Shown here: one piece after another, positions 21,739 through 29,699 of the stretch
Numbering within the stretch: position 1 is the stretch's first letter
How the letters are laid out: every line of letters begins with the position of its first letter
Assembly (NCBI GenBank): GCA_023426225.1
Contig: JAFABD010000253.1
Span: 1-43,749, forward strand
Length of the DNA: 43,749 nucleotides
Direction: 5' to 3'
From: Pseudomonadota bacterium
GTDB taxonomy: Bacteria > Pseudomonadota > Alphaproteobacteria > Sphingomonadales > Sphingomonadaceae
The notes under the pieces: model-generated
Seen by the model: the letters and a program-made list of their open reading frames with translations, nothing else
Told to the model about the DNA's origin: nothing
Databases searched by the model: none
Made by a program: the position numbers and the translations under genes

Positions 21739-24228
21739 CTAAAGTTTGGGCAACACCTGCTCGGCTTCGCCCCAGCCGTCGAGCGAGCGCGCCGCGGCGC
21801 GCTCGATCAGCCGTGCTGCATCGGCGATGCTGAACACACGCGCGCTGTCGATCGTGCGAAGCTCGCTCCAGCTCACCGGCGCCGCCACCGGCGCCCCTTC
21901 GCGCGCGCGGGCGACATAGGGCAGCACCGCCGTCGCCCCCCGCTGGTTACGCAGATAGTCGATGAAGATCCGGCCCGTCCGGCTCGCCTTTTTGAGGTTG
22001 GCGGTAAAGCGTTCGGGTTGGGCCTTCGCCAGTGCGCGCGCAAAGCGCTCGGCAAAGCTGCGCACCGCGGGCCAGTCGGCGCGCGGGATCAGCGGCACCA
22101 CCACATGCACGCCCTTGCCGCCCGACAGCATCGGCCAGCTCGTCAGCCCGATCTCGGCCAACTGTTCTTTCAAATGTTCGGCCGCCTTGCGCACGGTGTC
22201 GAAGTCGAGCCCCTCGTCTGGGTCGAGGTCGAACACCATCCGGTCGGGATGTTCCAGATCGTCGGCGCGCGAACCCCAGCCATGGAACTCGATCGTTCCC
22301 ATCTGCACACAGGCCAGCACCCCCTCGACGTCGGTGACATAGAGATATGGCTGCACGCGCCCGTCCTTCTCGCGCACGTCGACATGGTGGACCTGCGCGC
22401 CGAAGCTGCCGGCATCGTGCTTTTGGAAGAAGCACTGCTTGGCGCGTCCCTGCGGGCAACGCACCAGGCTGATCGGGCGGTTGGCGAGCCAGCGCAGCGC
22501 CAGCGGCGCGACCGCGGCATAGTAATCGGCCAGTACGCCCTTCGTGATCCCTGCCTCGGGATAGAGCACGCGGTCGCGATGCGTGATCCGTACGGACGAT
22601 GCCGCCGAGCCCGGCTGCGCCGCATCGCCGCCGTCTTCTGTGTCGACCGGCTGTTCGGCGATGACTTCGGCCGCGGGCTTGTCGGCGCGCAGCCCCAGAA
22701 AGCTCGCATGGCGCACCACGCCCTCCGCGGTGAACTCGGCAAAGGCAATTTCGGCCACCAGTTCGGGCTTCACCCAATGGGCACCGCGTGCCTCCGGGCG
22801 GGGAACCTTCGCGGCGGGGCGCTCGGCGGCGAGTTGGTCGAGGCGTTCGCGCACCGAAAGCAGCGTCTCCATATTGAAGCCGGTGCCGACCTTGCCGACA
22901 TAGACGAGTCCCTCCGGCCGGTTCAGCCCGAGCAACAGCGACTTGAACCCGCGCCCCCGCGCACTGGAGGCGGTCCAGCCCAGGATCACGAATTCCTGCC
23001 GGCGCGTGCACTTGGCCTTGAGCCAGGCCTTGCTGCGTGTGCCGCGATAGGGCGCGTCGGCACGCTTCGAGACCACGCCCTCGAAGCCTTCGCGGCACAT
23101 GCTCTCGAACAGCTTCTCGCCCTGACCGATAACGTGTTCGGAGAAGCGGAGGCGGTCATCCGCGCCGACCAGCAGCGCGCGCAACCTTTCCTTCCGGTCG
23201 ATCTGCGTGAGGGCGGTCAGGTCGGCGCCGCCCTCCGCGAGCAGATCGAAAGCGAAGCAGAGCAACCCCTCGCCCCCGGCGGAGATCGTCTCCTGCAGCG
23301 TCGAGAAATCGGGCTTGCCGTCCTTCATCGCAACGATCTCGCCGTCGATCAGCGCCCCGGGCGGCAGCCCGGCTGCGGCCTCGGCGATCCCGGGAAACTT
23401 CGCGGTCCAGTCGAGCCCGGAGCGCGTATAGATTTTGGGTCCGCCGCCGCCGGTCGCGATCAGCGCGCGATAGCCGTCATATTTGATCTCGTGGAGCCAC
23501 TGGTTGCCGGTGGGGACGGTATTGACCAGCGTGGCGAGCTGGGGGGATTGGAAGGACGGCAGCTTTGATGTGCCCGCTTTCTTTCCGCTTTTCTTGGACG
23601 CCGCGACCGCTTTCCCTGGCTTGGCGGCGGGCTTGGAGACCTTGTGGGGCTTCTTCCCCTCCGCAATCTCTTGCATCGTGCGGCCGGTGGTGACGCTGGT
23701 GAGCCCGGTTTCCACCAGCTCGTCCGTGCCACCGGCATGGCCGTCGTTGATCTTGCGGAGCAGCCAGTTCTCGGCCTTCTCCTTGCCGCGCGGCTTCAGC
23801 CGGATCAGCAGCCATTCGCCCTGCATCCGCTCGCCGTGGAGCACGAAATGGAGATGGCCCTTCTCCAGATCCTTGCTGCTCTTCCCCGCAATCGGCTCCC
23901 AGGTGCCGCTGTCCCACAGCATCACCGTGCCGCCGCCATATTCGCCCTTGGGGATGGTCCCCTCGAAATCGGCATAGGAGAGCGGATGGTCCTCGGTGCG
24001 CACCGCCAGGCGTTTCTCGTCGGGATCGAGGCTGGGCCCGCGCGTCACCGCCCAACTCTTGAGCACGCCGTCCACTTCCAGCCGGAAGTCCCAGTGGAGC
24101 CGGGTTGCGTCATGCTTCTGGACGATGAACCGATTGCCGCCCGACTTCGCCACCGTGCCGGCTGGCTCCGCCGTCTTGGCGAAGTCGCGCTTGGCGTTGT
24201 AGCGGGCGAGGCTGTCGGCGTCAGGCAC
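21739..24228 (-). CDS. ligD: multifunctional NHEJ DNA ligase LigD (phosphoesterase-ligase-polymerase)
   Basis: Repairs double-strand breaks together with Ku. The 829-aa protein has an N-terminal 3'-phosphoesterase domain (about 10-190, with FIVQKHDATRLHWDFRLE and the HPL/GEYGGGT motifs) and a Lys-rich linker (about 190-222). The ATP-dependent ligase domain (about 225-530) has the nucleotidyl-acceptor K249 in HEIKYDGYR, GEIVAM and EGVVSKR. The C-terminal primase/polymerase domain (about 555-820) has the metal-binding VFDLDPDEG. The PE-Lig-Pol order is the one known from Pseudomonas, not the Pol-PE-Lig order of mycobacteria. The start is GTG at 24228, overlapping the end of ku by 8 nt, so the two are co-translated. 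Confidence 0.95.
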   Translation of the reverse strand: MPDADSLARYNAKRDFAKTAEPAGTVAKSGGNRFIVQKHDATRLHWDFRLEVDGVLKSWAVTRGPSLDPDEKRLAVRTEDHPLSYADFEGTIPKGEYGGGTVMLWDSGTWEPIAGKSSKDLEKGHLHFVLHGERMQGEWLLIRLKPRGKEKAENWLLRKINDGHAGGTDELVETGLTSVTTGRTMQEIAEGKKPHKVSKPAAKPGKAVAASKKSGKKAGTSKLPSFQSPQLATLVNTVPTGNQWLHEIKYDGYRALIATGGGGPKIYTRSGLDWTAKFPGIAEAAAGLPPGALIDGEIVAMKDGKPDFSTLQETISAGGEGLLCFAFDLLAEGGADLTALTQIDRKERLRALLVGADDRLRFSEHVIGQGEKLFESMCREGFEGVVSKRADAPYRGTRSKAWLKAKCTRRQEFVILGWTASSARGRGFKSLLLGLNRPEGLVYVGKVGTGFNMETLLSVRERLDQLAAERPAAKVPRPEARGAHWVKPELVAEIAFAEFTAEGVVRHASFLGLRADKPAAEVIAEQPVDTEDGGDAAQPGSAASSVRITHRDRVLYPEAGITKGVLADYYAAVAPLALRWLANRPISLVRCPQGRAKQCFFQKHDAGSFGAQVHHVDVREKDGRVQPYLYVTDVEGVLACVQMGTIEFHGWGSRADDLEHPDRMVFDLDPDEGLDFDTVRKAAEHLKEQLAEIGLTSWPMLSGGKGVHVVVPLIPRADWPAVRSFAERFARALAKAQPERFTANLKKASRTGRIFIDYLRNQRGATAVLPYVARAREGAPVAAPVSWSELRTIDSARVFSIADAARLIERAAARSLDGWGEAEQVLPKL

Positions 24229-25087
24229 GCTTCTTCGCCGCCGGCTTCTTGGGCGCGGCCTTCTTCGCCGGCGCCTTCGCCTTGGGCGCCGCCTTGGTGT
24301 CCCCGGTGTTCAGCGATTTCTTCAGCGCCGCCATCAGGTCCACCACGTTCGACCCACGGCTCTCCGGCTTGTCCGGATCCTCCAGGATCTTGGCGCCCTT
24401 GGCCTTTTTCTTCTTCTCGATCAGCTCGCGCAGCGCATCGACATAGCGGTCGTGAAAGCCCTTGGGATCGAACTTGCCCGCCTTCTTCTCGATCAGCGTT
24501 TGCGCCAGATCGAGCAGCTCGGGATCGGGTTCGCTGTCCGGGATTTCGCGGAAATAGCCCTGTGCCTTCTGCACCTCGTCGGCATAGCGCAGCGTCTCGA
24601 GGATCATGCCGCGCCCGCACGGCTTCAGGCTCACCACATATTCGCGGCCGCGCATCGCGAGCTGCCCAAGCCCCACCTTGCGCGCCCGCCGCAGCGCCTC
24701 GCGCAGCACGATGAACGCCTCCTCCGCCAAGTCGTCGGCGGGTACGACGAAATAGGGCCGTTCGTAGTAAAGCACGTCGATCTCGTCGGCGTCGACGAAC
24801 TGGGTCAGCTCCAGCGTCTTCTTCGACTCGAGCTTCACCGCGTCGATCTCGTCCTGCTCGAGCAGGACGTACTCGCCCTTCCCGATCTCGTAACCCTTGA
24901 CGATCTCGTCGGGTTCGACCGCGCCGACTCCGGGCGCCACCTTTTCATACTTGATCCGCTGGCCGCTCGGTTCGTGGATCTGGTGGAAGGCGATCTGCGC
25001 GCCCGAGCGCGTGGCGGTATAGATCTCGACGGGGATCGAGACGAGCGCGAGACGGATCTGCCCCTGCCAATAGGCGCGTGCCGCCAT
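24221..25087 (-). CDS. ku: non-homologous end-joining protein Ku
   Basis: Homodimeric ring protein that binds DNA double-strand ends and recruits LigD. The 288-aa protein starts MAARAYWQGQIRLALVSIPV, the usual bacterial Ku opening, and carries the core beta-barrel motifs FHQIHEPSGQRIKYEKVAP and PYFVVPADD. The C-terminus is a lysine/alanine/proline-rich tail (about residues 262-288, with APAKKAAPKKPAAKK), the extended basic tail known to aid DNA binding in bacterial Ku. A much longer open frame upstream is spurious: AGGAGG lies 7 nt before the ATG at 25087. It is followed by ligD with an 8-nt overlap and is divergent from pdxH over a palindrome-containing promoter region. Confidence 0.95.
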   Translation of the reverse strand: MAARAYWQGQIRLALVSIPVEIYTATRSGAQIAFHQIHEPSGQRIKYEKVAPGVGAVEPDEIVKGYEIGKGEYVLLEQDEIDAVKLESKKTLELTQFVDADEIDVLYYERPYFVVPADDLAEEAFIVLREALRRARKVGLGQLAMRGREYVVSLKPCGRGMILETLRYADEVQKAQGYFREIPDSEPDPELLDLAQTLIEKKAGKFDPKGFHDRYVDALRELIEKKKKAKGAKILEDPDKPESRGSNVVDLMAALKKSLNTGDTKAAPKAKAPAKKAAPKKPAAKKRA

Positions 25088-25126
25088 CCGGATACCTCCT
25101 CGTTGCGAGGCCGAGTCAATTCGCCA

Positions 25127-25143
25127 AGGAACGAGTCGTTCCT
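25127..25143. promoter_or_regulatory. palindrome in the divergent ku/pdxH promoter region
   Basis: AGGAACGA and TCGTTCCT form a perfect 8-bp inverted repeat around a single G, 39 nt upstream of the ku start and 37 nt upstream of the pdxH start. Its placement suggests an operator. The GGAAC arm resembles the -35 of general-stress (EcfG) promoters, but I find no CGTT at the right spacing in either direction. Confidence 0.4.
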
Positions 25144-25162
25144 CGACACCATCCCGGTGTCG
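25144..25162 (+). promoter_or_regulatory. short hairpin just upstream of pdxH
   Basis: CGACACC and GGTGTCG are perfect 7-bp inverted arms around ATCCC, ending about 5 nt before the GAGG ribosome site of pdxH. If transcribed, it would sit in the 5' leader. It could affect initiation or be part of the same operator as the adjacent palindrome. Confidence 0.3.
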
Positions 25163-25180
25163 GCGTAGAGGTTGCGCGCG

Positions 25181-25759
25181 ATGACCACCGATCCCTTCGA
25201 GCTGTTCGACCGCTGGTTTGCCGAGGCCGAGGCCAGCGAAATCAACGATGCCAATGCGATGACGGTGGCGACCGTCGATGCCGATGGCACGCCTTCGGCC
25301 CGCATCGTGCTGCTCAAGGAGCATGATCGCGACGGCTTCGTCTTCTATACCAACCGCACCAGCCGCAAGGGCGCGGCACTCGCCGCGCATCCGCGCGCCG
25401 CACTGCTGTTCCACTGGAAGTCGCTGCGTCGCCAGATCCGGATCGAAGGCACCGTCGCCCCCGTCGGCGATGCCGAAAGCGATGCGTATTTCGCGACGCG
25501 TCCGCGCGATTCGCAGCTGGGCGCCTGGGCCTCGCTCCAGTCACAGACGCTGCCTGAACGCGCCGCGTTCGAAACGCGCTTCGCCGCCTATCAGGCCGAA
25601 TATGAAGGGCGCGACGTGCCGCGCCCGCCGCACTGGGGCGGGTATCGCGTCACGCCCGAACGCATCGAGTTCTGGACCGATCGCCAGTTCCGCCTGCACG
25701 ATCGCCACATCTTCACCCGTACCGGCTCAGGCTGGGCCGAAAGCCTGCTCTACCCGTGA
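25181..25759 (+). CDS. pdxH: pyridoxamine 5'-phosphate oxidase
   Basis: FMN enzyme that oxidises pyridoxine or pyridoxamine phosphate to pyridoxal 5'-phosphate, the final step of vitamin B6 synthesis and salvage. The 192-aa protein has the FMN-binding stretch SARIVLLKEHDRDGFVFYTN, the RKGAALAAHPRAALLFHWKSLRRQIRIEG core, and the C-terminal signature PPHWGGYRVTPERIEFW...RLHDR with the substrate-contact residues. The frame opens three codons upstream at a TTG, but the ATG at 25181 has GAGG 9 nt before it. Its stop overlaps the GTG start of the metal exporter gene (GTGA), making a pdxH/CDF/PhzF operon. It is divergent from ku. Confidence 0.95.
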   Translation: MTTDPFELFDRWFAEAEASEINDANAMTVATVDADGTPSARIVLLKEHDRDGFVFYTNRTSRKGAALAAHPRAALLFHWKSLRRQIRIEGTVAPVGDAESDAYFATRPRDSQLGAWASLQSQTLPERAAFETRFAAYQAEYEGRDVPRPPHWGGYRVTPERIEFWTDRQFRLHDRHIFTRTGSGWAESLLYP

Positions 25760-26673
25760 GCAACGTCGCGCGTCGCGCCGCGCTCGCCAGCGTGTCGGCC
25801 GCCATCCTGCTCGGCGCGCTCAAGGGCTATGCGGCATGGCGCACCGGGTCGGTGGCGGTGCTCGCGTCGCTTGCCGACAGCGTGCTCGACCTGTTCGCCT
25901 CGCTCGTCACGCTGGGCGGCGTCCATTGGGCGGCGCAGCCCGCCGACGACGACCATCGCTTCGGCCACGGCAAGGCCGAGGCACTCGCGGCGCTGTTTCA
26001 GGTGGGCGTGATCGCTGTCTCCGCCTTCGCGATCCTGCTGCGCGCGGTCCAGCGGATGGTCGAAGGACAGGCGAGCAGCGGCGCCGAATACGGCATCGGC
26101 GTCTCGGTGGTCGCGATTGTCGTCACGCTCGCGCTCACGCGCTATCAGCGCTCGGTGGTCCGCCGCACCGGATCGATCGCGATCGCGACCGACAAGGTGC
26201 ATTACGAATCGGATCTGTTCCTCAACGCCGCCGTCATCGTCGCGTTGGCGTGCGAACAATATGCCGGGTTCCGCGGCGCCGATGCGGTGTTCGGCATCGG
26301 CATCGCGCTCTGGCTCTTCTACGGCGCGTGGCGCGGCTCGGTCGACGCGATCGACCAGCTGATGGACCGCGAATGGCCGCTCGAAAAGCGCCAGCGCTTT
26401 CTCGAGGTGGCGGCCCAGCATCCCGAGCTGATCGGGCTGCACGACCTGCGCACGCGCACCAGCGGTACGCGCGATTTCGTCCAGTTTCACATCTGGATGG
26501 CGCCCGACATGACGATCGCGACCGCGCACGACGTCGTCGAACGGCTCGAGGCAGCGCTGACCGAGGCGTTTCCGGGGACCGAGGTGCTGATCCATATCGA
26601 TCCCGAGGGCCATGTCGACGAACCCGGCAACCCCTTGACCGAGACCGATCTGCTCAAGGATACCCGCGCATGA
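25756..26673 (+). CDS. cation diffusion facilitator (FieF-like metal/proton antiporter)
   Basis: Inner-membrane exporter of divalent cations such as Zn2+ or Fe2+. The 305-aa protein has six predicted membrane segments in the first about 200 residues and a C-terminal cytoplasmic domain. The transport-site residues are D41 and D45 (SLADSVLDLF) and H149 and D153 (HYESDLFLN), which correspond in spacing to the DD/HD site of E. coli FieF. HRFGHGKAEALAAL (about 67-80) is the family cytoplasmic loop, and IHIDPEGHVD near the C-terminus is the dimer/metal region. The GTG start overlaps the pdxH stop (GTGA), and its stop overlaps the PhzF-like start (ATGA). Confidence 0.9.
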   Translation: MSNVARRAALASVSAAILLGALKGYAAWRTGSVAVLASLADSVLDLFASLVTLGGVHWAAQPADDDHRFGHGKAEALAALFQVGVIAVSAFAILLRAVQRMVEGQASSGAEYGIGVSVVAIVVTLALTRYQRSVVRRTGSIAIATDKVHYESDLFLNAAVIVALACEQYAGFRGADAVFGIGIALWLFYGAWRGSVDAIDQLMDREWPLEKRQRFLEVAAQHPELIGLHDLRTRTSGTRDFVQFHIWMAPDMTIATAHDVVERLEAALTEAFPGTEVLIHIDPEGHVDEPGNPLTETDLLKDTRA

Positions 26674-27467
26674 AGCTGCCCTTCGCCCAGATCGACGCCT
26701 TTGCCGACCGAGCGTTCGCCGGCAATCCGGCGGCGGTGATCCCGCTCGAGGCCTGGCTCGACGATGCCGTGCTTCAGGCGATCGCGGCGGAGAACAACCT
26801 TTCCGAAACCGCCTTCTACCTGCCCGATGCGACCGGCGAGGCCGATTTCGAGCTGCGCTGGTTCACCCCCGCGACCGAGGTCGCGCTGTGCGGCCATGCG
26901 ACGCTGGCGAGCGGGCACCATGTGCTGGCTGCCGATCCAGCGCGCGAATCGGTGCGCTTTCGCACGCGCCGCGCGGGCGTGCTCAGCGTGACGCGGGCTG
27001 CGGCCGGCTATGTGCTCGCCCTGCCCGCCTGGGCACCCGCGCCGCGCCCGCTGCCCGCGATCGTCGCCGCGCTCGGCGTGTCGGCGGCAGAGACGCTGTG
27101 GCATCCGCATCGCTATGCGCTGGTCGTCGTCGAGGACGAGGCGAGCGTGCTCGCGCTCACGCCCGATTTCCAGGCGCTCACGGCACAGGGTGACGTGCTC
27201 ACGATCGTCACCGCGCCCGGCGGCGCCAGCGGTGCCGACATCGTCAGCCGCGTCTTCGCCCCCGGTGCCGGCATCGACGAGGATCCCGTCACCGGCTCGG
27301 CGCATGCGGTGATGGTCCCCTATTGGGCGCACCGGCTCGGCCGCGCCGACTTCACCGCGTTCCAGGCCAGCCGACGCGGAGGCCGCCTCACCTGCCGCCA
27401 TGCGGGCGACCGGGTCGTGCTCGGCGGCGCATGCGTGACGGTGATCGAGGGAAGCTTCCACCTCTGA
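26670..27467 (+). CDS. PhzF-family isomerase
   Basis: A 265-aa protein of the PhzF phenazine-biosynthesis/diaminopimelate-epimerase-fold family. It begins KLPFAQIDAFADRAFAGNPAAV, has the catalytic E46 in NNLSETAFY, the family segments ELRWFTPATEVALCGHATLAS and DEDPVTGSAHAVMVPYW, and no deletions. Most PhzF homologues outside phenazine producers have unknown substrates, and no other phenazine gene is present here, so phenazine synthesis is not implied. The ATG at 26670 overlaps the stop of the metal exporter (ATGA). A very long open frame reaching upstream into pdxH is a shadow. It is convergent with mnmA 46 nt downstream. Confidence 0.88.
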   Translation: MKLPFAQIDAFADRAFAGNPAAVIPLEAWLDDAVLQAIAAENNLSETAFYLPDATGEADFELRWFTPATEVALCGHATLASGHHVLAADPARESVRFRTRRAGVLSVTRAAAGYVLALPAWAPAPRPLPAIVAALGVSAAETLWHPHRYALVVVEDEASVLALTPDFQALTAQGDVLTIVTAPGGASGADIVSRVFAPGAGIDEDPVTGSAHAVMVPYWAHRLGRADFTAFQASRRGGRLTCRHAGDRVVLGGACVTVIEGSFHL

Positions 27468-27513
27468 TGCACTCGCTCCCGGCGCGGCGGCACCGCAGCC
27501 GCCTCGGCGCCGG

Positions 27514-28635
27514 TCAGGCCGCGACGAGCTCTGCGCGCTCGGTCTCGCGGATCCAGCCGCCGCCCAACACCCGGTCGCCGCCATAAAGCACCGCCGCCTG
27601 TCCCGGGGCGACGCCATATTCGGGGGCGTCGAACACGACCCGGTCTCCCTCAAGCCGCGCGGGCACGGGCTTGGCGAGCGACCGCACCTTGGCGGTCATC
27701 GGTCCTTGGTAATCGCCACCGATCCAGTTGATTCCCCCGATCCGCGCTGCCGCCACCGCCAGCGCGCGGCGCGGTCCCACCACCACCTGCCGCGTCTCTG
27801 CATCGAGCCGCAGCACATAATAGGGTTCGGGCGCGCCGCCGATCTCCAGCCCGCGACGCTGGCCGACGGTAAAGTGGATCAGCCCACGATGCTCGCCCAG
27901 CTTGGTGCCGTGCTCGTCGACAATGTCGCCGGCGGTGTCGGCATTAGGACGCAGTTTCTTCACCAGGCGAGCATAGTCGCCGTCGGGAACGAAACAGATG
28001 TCCTGGCTGTCGGGCTTGCCCGCGACGGCCAGCCCCAGCTCGGCCGCCAGCGCGCGGACCTGCGGCTTGGGCATGCCGCCCAGCGGGAAGCGCAGGAAGT
28101 CGAGCTGCTCAGCCGTGGTCGCGAACAGGAAATAGCTCTGATCGCGCGCCGGATCGGCGGCCCGGTGCAGTTCGGCCCCGCCCGGCCCCCCGATGCGTCG
28201 AACATAATGGCCCGTCGCCAGGCAATCCGCCCCCAATTCGCGCGCCAGCTTCAGCAATTCGGTGAATTTCGGCCCCATGTTGCACTTCACGCAAGGAATG
28301 GGGGTGCGCCCGGCCAGATATTCATCTGCGAAATCGTCGATCACCGTCTCGCGAAAGCTCGTTTCGTGATCGAACACATAATGCGCGATCCCCAGCCGGT
28401 CGCACACCGCGCGCGCGTCGCGAATGTCGCGGCCCGCGCAGCACGAGCCCGCCCGGCCCACCGCCTCGCCATGGTCATAGAGCTGGAGCGTCACGCCGAT
28501 CGTCTCGGCACCGCTCGCCGCGGCAAGCGCGGCGACGACCGAGGAGTCGACGCCGCCCGACATGGCGACGACGATGCGCCGCCCCGAAAGCGGCTCGGCA
28601 AGCTGGAAATCTGCTGGAATCACGCGCGCCCACAT
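27514..28635 (-). CDS. mnmA: tRNA-specific 2-thiouridylase MnmA
   Basis: Thiolates U34 in the anticodon of Lys, Glu and Gln tRNAs using ATP and relayed sulfur. The protein has the PP-loop ATP site VVAMSGGVDSSVVAALAA, the catalytic Cys in IPCVKCN, the second catalytic Cys in SQDICFVPDGDY, GHYVR, and the C-terminal beta-barrel with HFTVGQRRGLEIG. Start options are the ATG at 28635 (373 aa) and the GTG at 28623 (369 aa); neither has a strong ribosome site, so this is undecided. The longer frame to 28707 has a non-homologous N-terminus. It is convergent with the PhzF-like gene. Confidence 0.93.
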   Translation of the reverse strand: MWARVIPADFQLAEPLSGRRIVVAMSGGVDSSVVAALAAASGAETIGVTLQLYDHGEAVGRAGSCCAGRDIRDARAVCDRLGIAHYVFDHETSFRETVIDDFADEYLAGRTPIPCVKCNMGPKFTELLKLARELGADCLATGHYVRRIGGPGGAELHRAADPARDQSYFLFATTAEQLDFLRFPLGGMPKPQVRALAAELGLAVAGKPDSQDICFVPDGDYARLVKKLRPNADTAGDIVDEHGTKLGEHRGLIHFTVGQRRGLEIGGAPEPYYVLRLDAETRQVVVGPRRALAVAAARIGGINWIGGDYQGPMTAKVRSLAKPVPARLEGDRVVFDAPEYGVAPGQAAVLYGGDRVLGGGWIRETERAELVAA

Positions 28636-28837
28636 AGGCGTTTGGCCGGCCGCGATCCAGAGGGAGCAACGAACGCCGCGCACCGGCCACGATACAGGTA
28701 CCGGCACCGGGCCCGTACGCTGCGAGCCGCCGGGAAGCGCCGATTCCCCGCATTTTTTCGGATCGGCCTTTTACGCCCCCTTCATTCCCTGCCGCTAAAG
28801 CACGCAGTCCCGGTCGCGGGAAAAAGGTGTCGAAGAC

Positions 28838-29065
28838 GTGGATTTGAGTTTCGCCAGGATCGAACGCGGAGTGGCGGTCACCGCCATGCCTACCGAACTG
28901 GCGGTCCTGCTGGTGGGGGTGGCCGCACGCCAGGCGGCAAGCCCCACCGCCTGTGCCCAGGCCCGGCTGGCGTTGCGCGCGCCCGCCGAGACGCTGTTGG
29001 CACCGGCGCACGGCGCGTTTCACCGCGCGTCGGCGGCGGCTCTAACACATTCGAAACAGGAATGA
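28838..29065 (+). CDS. possible small hypothetical ORF
   Basis: A 75-aa frame beginning at GTG, with AAGG about 10 nt upstream. I do not recognise the protein. It is Ala-rich, with a moderately hydrophobic stretch (LAVLLVGVAARQAA), and most codons end in G or C as in true genes here, until the last eight codons. It lies in the 535-nt space between mnmA and sciP; the rest of that space (28636-28837 and 29066-29171) shows no other gene, only a short TCCCG-GTCG-CGGGA hairpin near 28809 and presumably the mnmA and sciP promoters. It may be a non-coding leader. Confidence 0.35.
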   Translation: MDLSFARIERGVAVTAMPTELAVLLVGVAARQAASPTACAQARLALRAPAETLLAPAHGAFHRASAAALTHSKQE

Positions 29066-29171
29066 ATCGTGCGTTTACCGAGGCGTTTTAGCCGATCTTC
29101 AAGCCCTGGCGACTAAGGTGTGTATCGAAGCGTGAGTGAAGGGGCCCGCCCCGCCCCGGTGAGGTTAGTAG

Positions 29172-29471
29172 ATGATTGAGAACCAGAAGATCCGCCCCGA
29201 AAAGGTGATCGGTCCGCTTGGCGAGCCGCTGACGCTCGACACGCTGCCGCCGCCCAATACGACGCGCTGGGTCGTGCGACGCAAGGCCGAGGTCGTCGCC
29301 GCCGTCAACGGCGGTCTGCTGACCATCGACGAGGTGTGCGACCGCTATGGCCTCACGGTCGAGGAGTTCGCAAGCTGGCAGCGCGCGATCGATCGATCGG
29401 GTATGCCCGGGCTGCGAGTCACGCGCATCCAGCACTATCGCTCGCTCTACGAACGCCAGCAGAAATACTGA
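29172..29471 (+). CDS. sciP: CtrA inhibitor SciP (DUF1153)
   Basis: Small helix-turn-helix protein that, in Caulobacter, binds CtrA-activated promoters or CtrA itself and blocks their transcription in swarmer cells. The 99-aa protein has the conserved DUF1153 features: VIGPLGEPLTLDTLPPPNT, RWVVRRKAEVVAAV, and the helix-turn-helix LLTIDEVCDRYGLTVEEFASW followed by RAIDRSGMPGLRVTR and a basic tail. GAGG 7 nt before the ATG supports the start. A GAATC (GANTC, possible CcrM methylation) site lies about 105 nt upstream at 29064; such sites are frequent by chance. It is followed by a hairpin. The family is restricted to alphaproteobacteria. Confidence 0.92.
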   Translation: MIENQKIRPEKVIGPLGEPLTLDTLPPPNTTRWVVRRKAEVVAAVNGGLLTIDEVCDRYGLTVEEFASWQRAIDRSGMPGLRVTRIQHYRSLYERQQKY

Positions 29472-29542
29472 ACCCCATCCGCGCCGCGCCACCGCCGCGG
29501 CGTACCCCCATGCCGTGGACCGCGAACATCCCCGGCTCTCCC

Positions 29543-29576
29543 ACGGCCCGCCTCCCACTCCCCGGGGGCGGGCCGT
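29543..29576 (+). terminator. hairpin terminator after sciP
   Basis: ACGGCCCGCC and GGCGGGCCGT are perfect 10-bp inverted arms around a 14-nt loop, followed by CTCGTTTG. It lies 71 nt after the sciP stop. The T-tract is weak, so this is a probable rather than certain terminator. Confidence 0.6.
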
Positions 29577-29627
29577 CTCGTTTGCAGATCCGCAAAAAGT
29601 TCCCGCGACAATCCCGTCCTGATTCCG

Positions 29628-29652
29628 GGAACAAACCCAAGTCGAGAGCGAT
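29628..29652 (+). promoter_or_regulatory. possible EcfG-type general-stress promoter
   Basis: GGAAC at 29628-29632 is followed after 16 nt by CGAT at 29649-29652. The known alphaproteobacterial EcfG promoter is GGAAC, 16-17 nt, CGTT, so one base of the -10 differs. The implied start of transcription is about 40 nt before the GlsB-like gene, a stress-type membrane protein. The -35 is also the right arm of an inverted repeat, GTTCCCG (29599-29605) and CGGGAAC (29626-29632). Confidence 0.4.
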
Positions 29653-29699
29653 TTCTCCTGCATCGCCCGGCCCGCCGGGCAAGCAAAGGAGGGACTGTC

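Noticed and set aside
25120..25180. EcfG-type promoter for ku or pdxH based on GGAAC
   Set aside because: No CGTT-like -10 at 16-17 nt in either direction.
25088..25414. 107-residue N-terminal extension of Ku
   Set aside because: It overlaps pdxH on the other strand, and AGGAGG directly precedes the ATG at 25087.
25278..26669. Single 729-aa frame joining pdxH, the CDF exporter and PhzF
   Set aside because: Only the part from 26670 resembles a protein family; the rest is an out-of-frame shadow of the two upstream genes.
26670..27467. Phenazine biosynthesis locus
   Set aside because: Only a PhzF-family protein is present; no phzA/B, D, E or G partners, and PhzF homologues are widespread in non-producers.
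29050..29095. CtrA-type box (TTAA-N7-TTAA) upstream of sciP
   Set aside because: Only partial matches such as TTAC-N7-TTTT were found, too weak to call.
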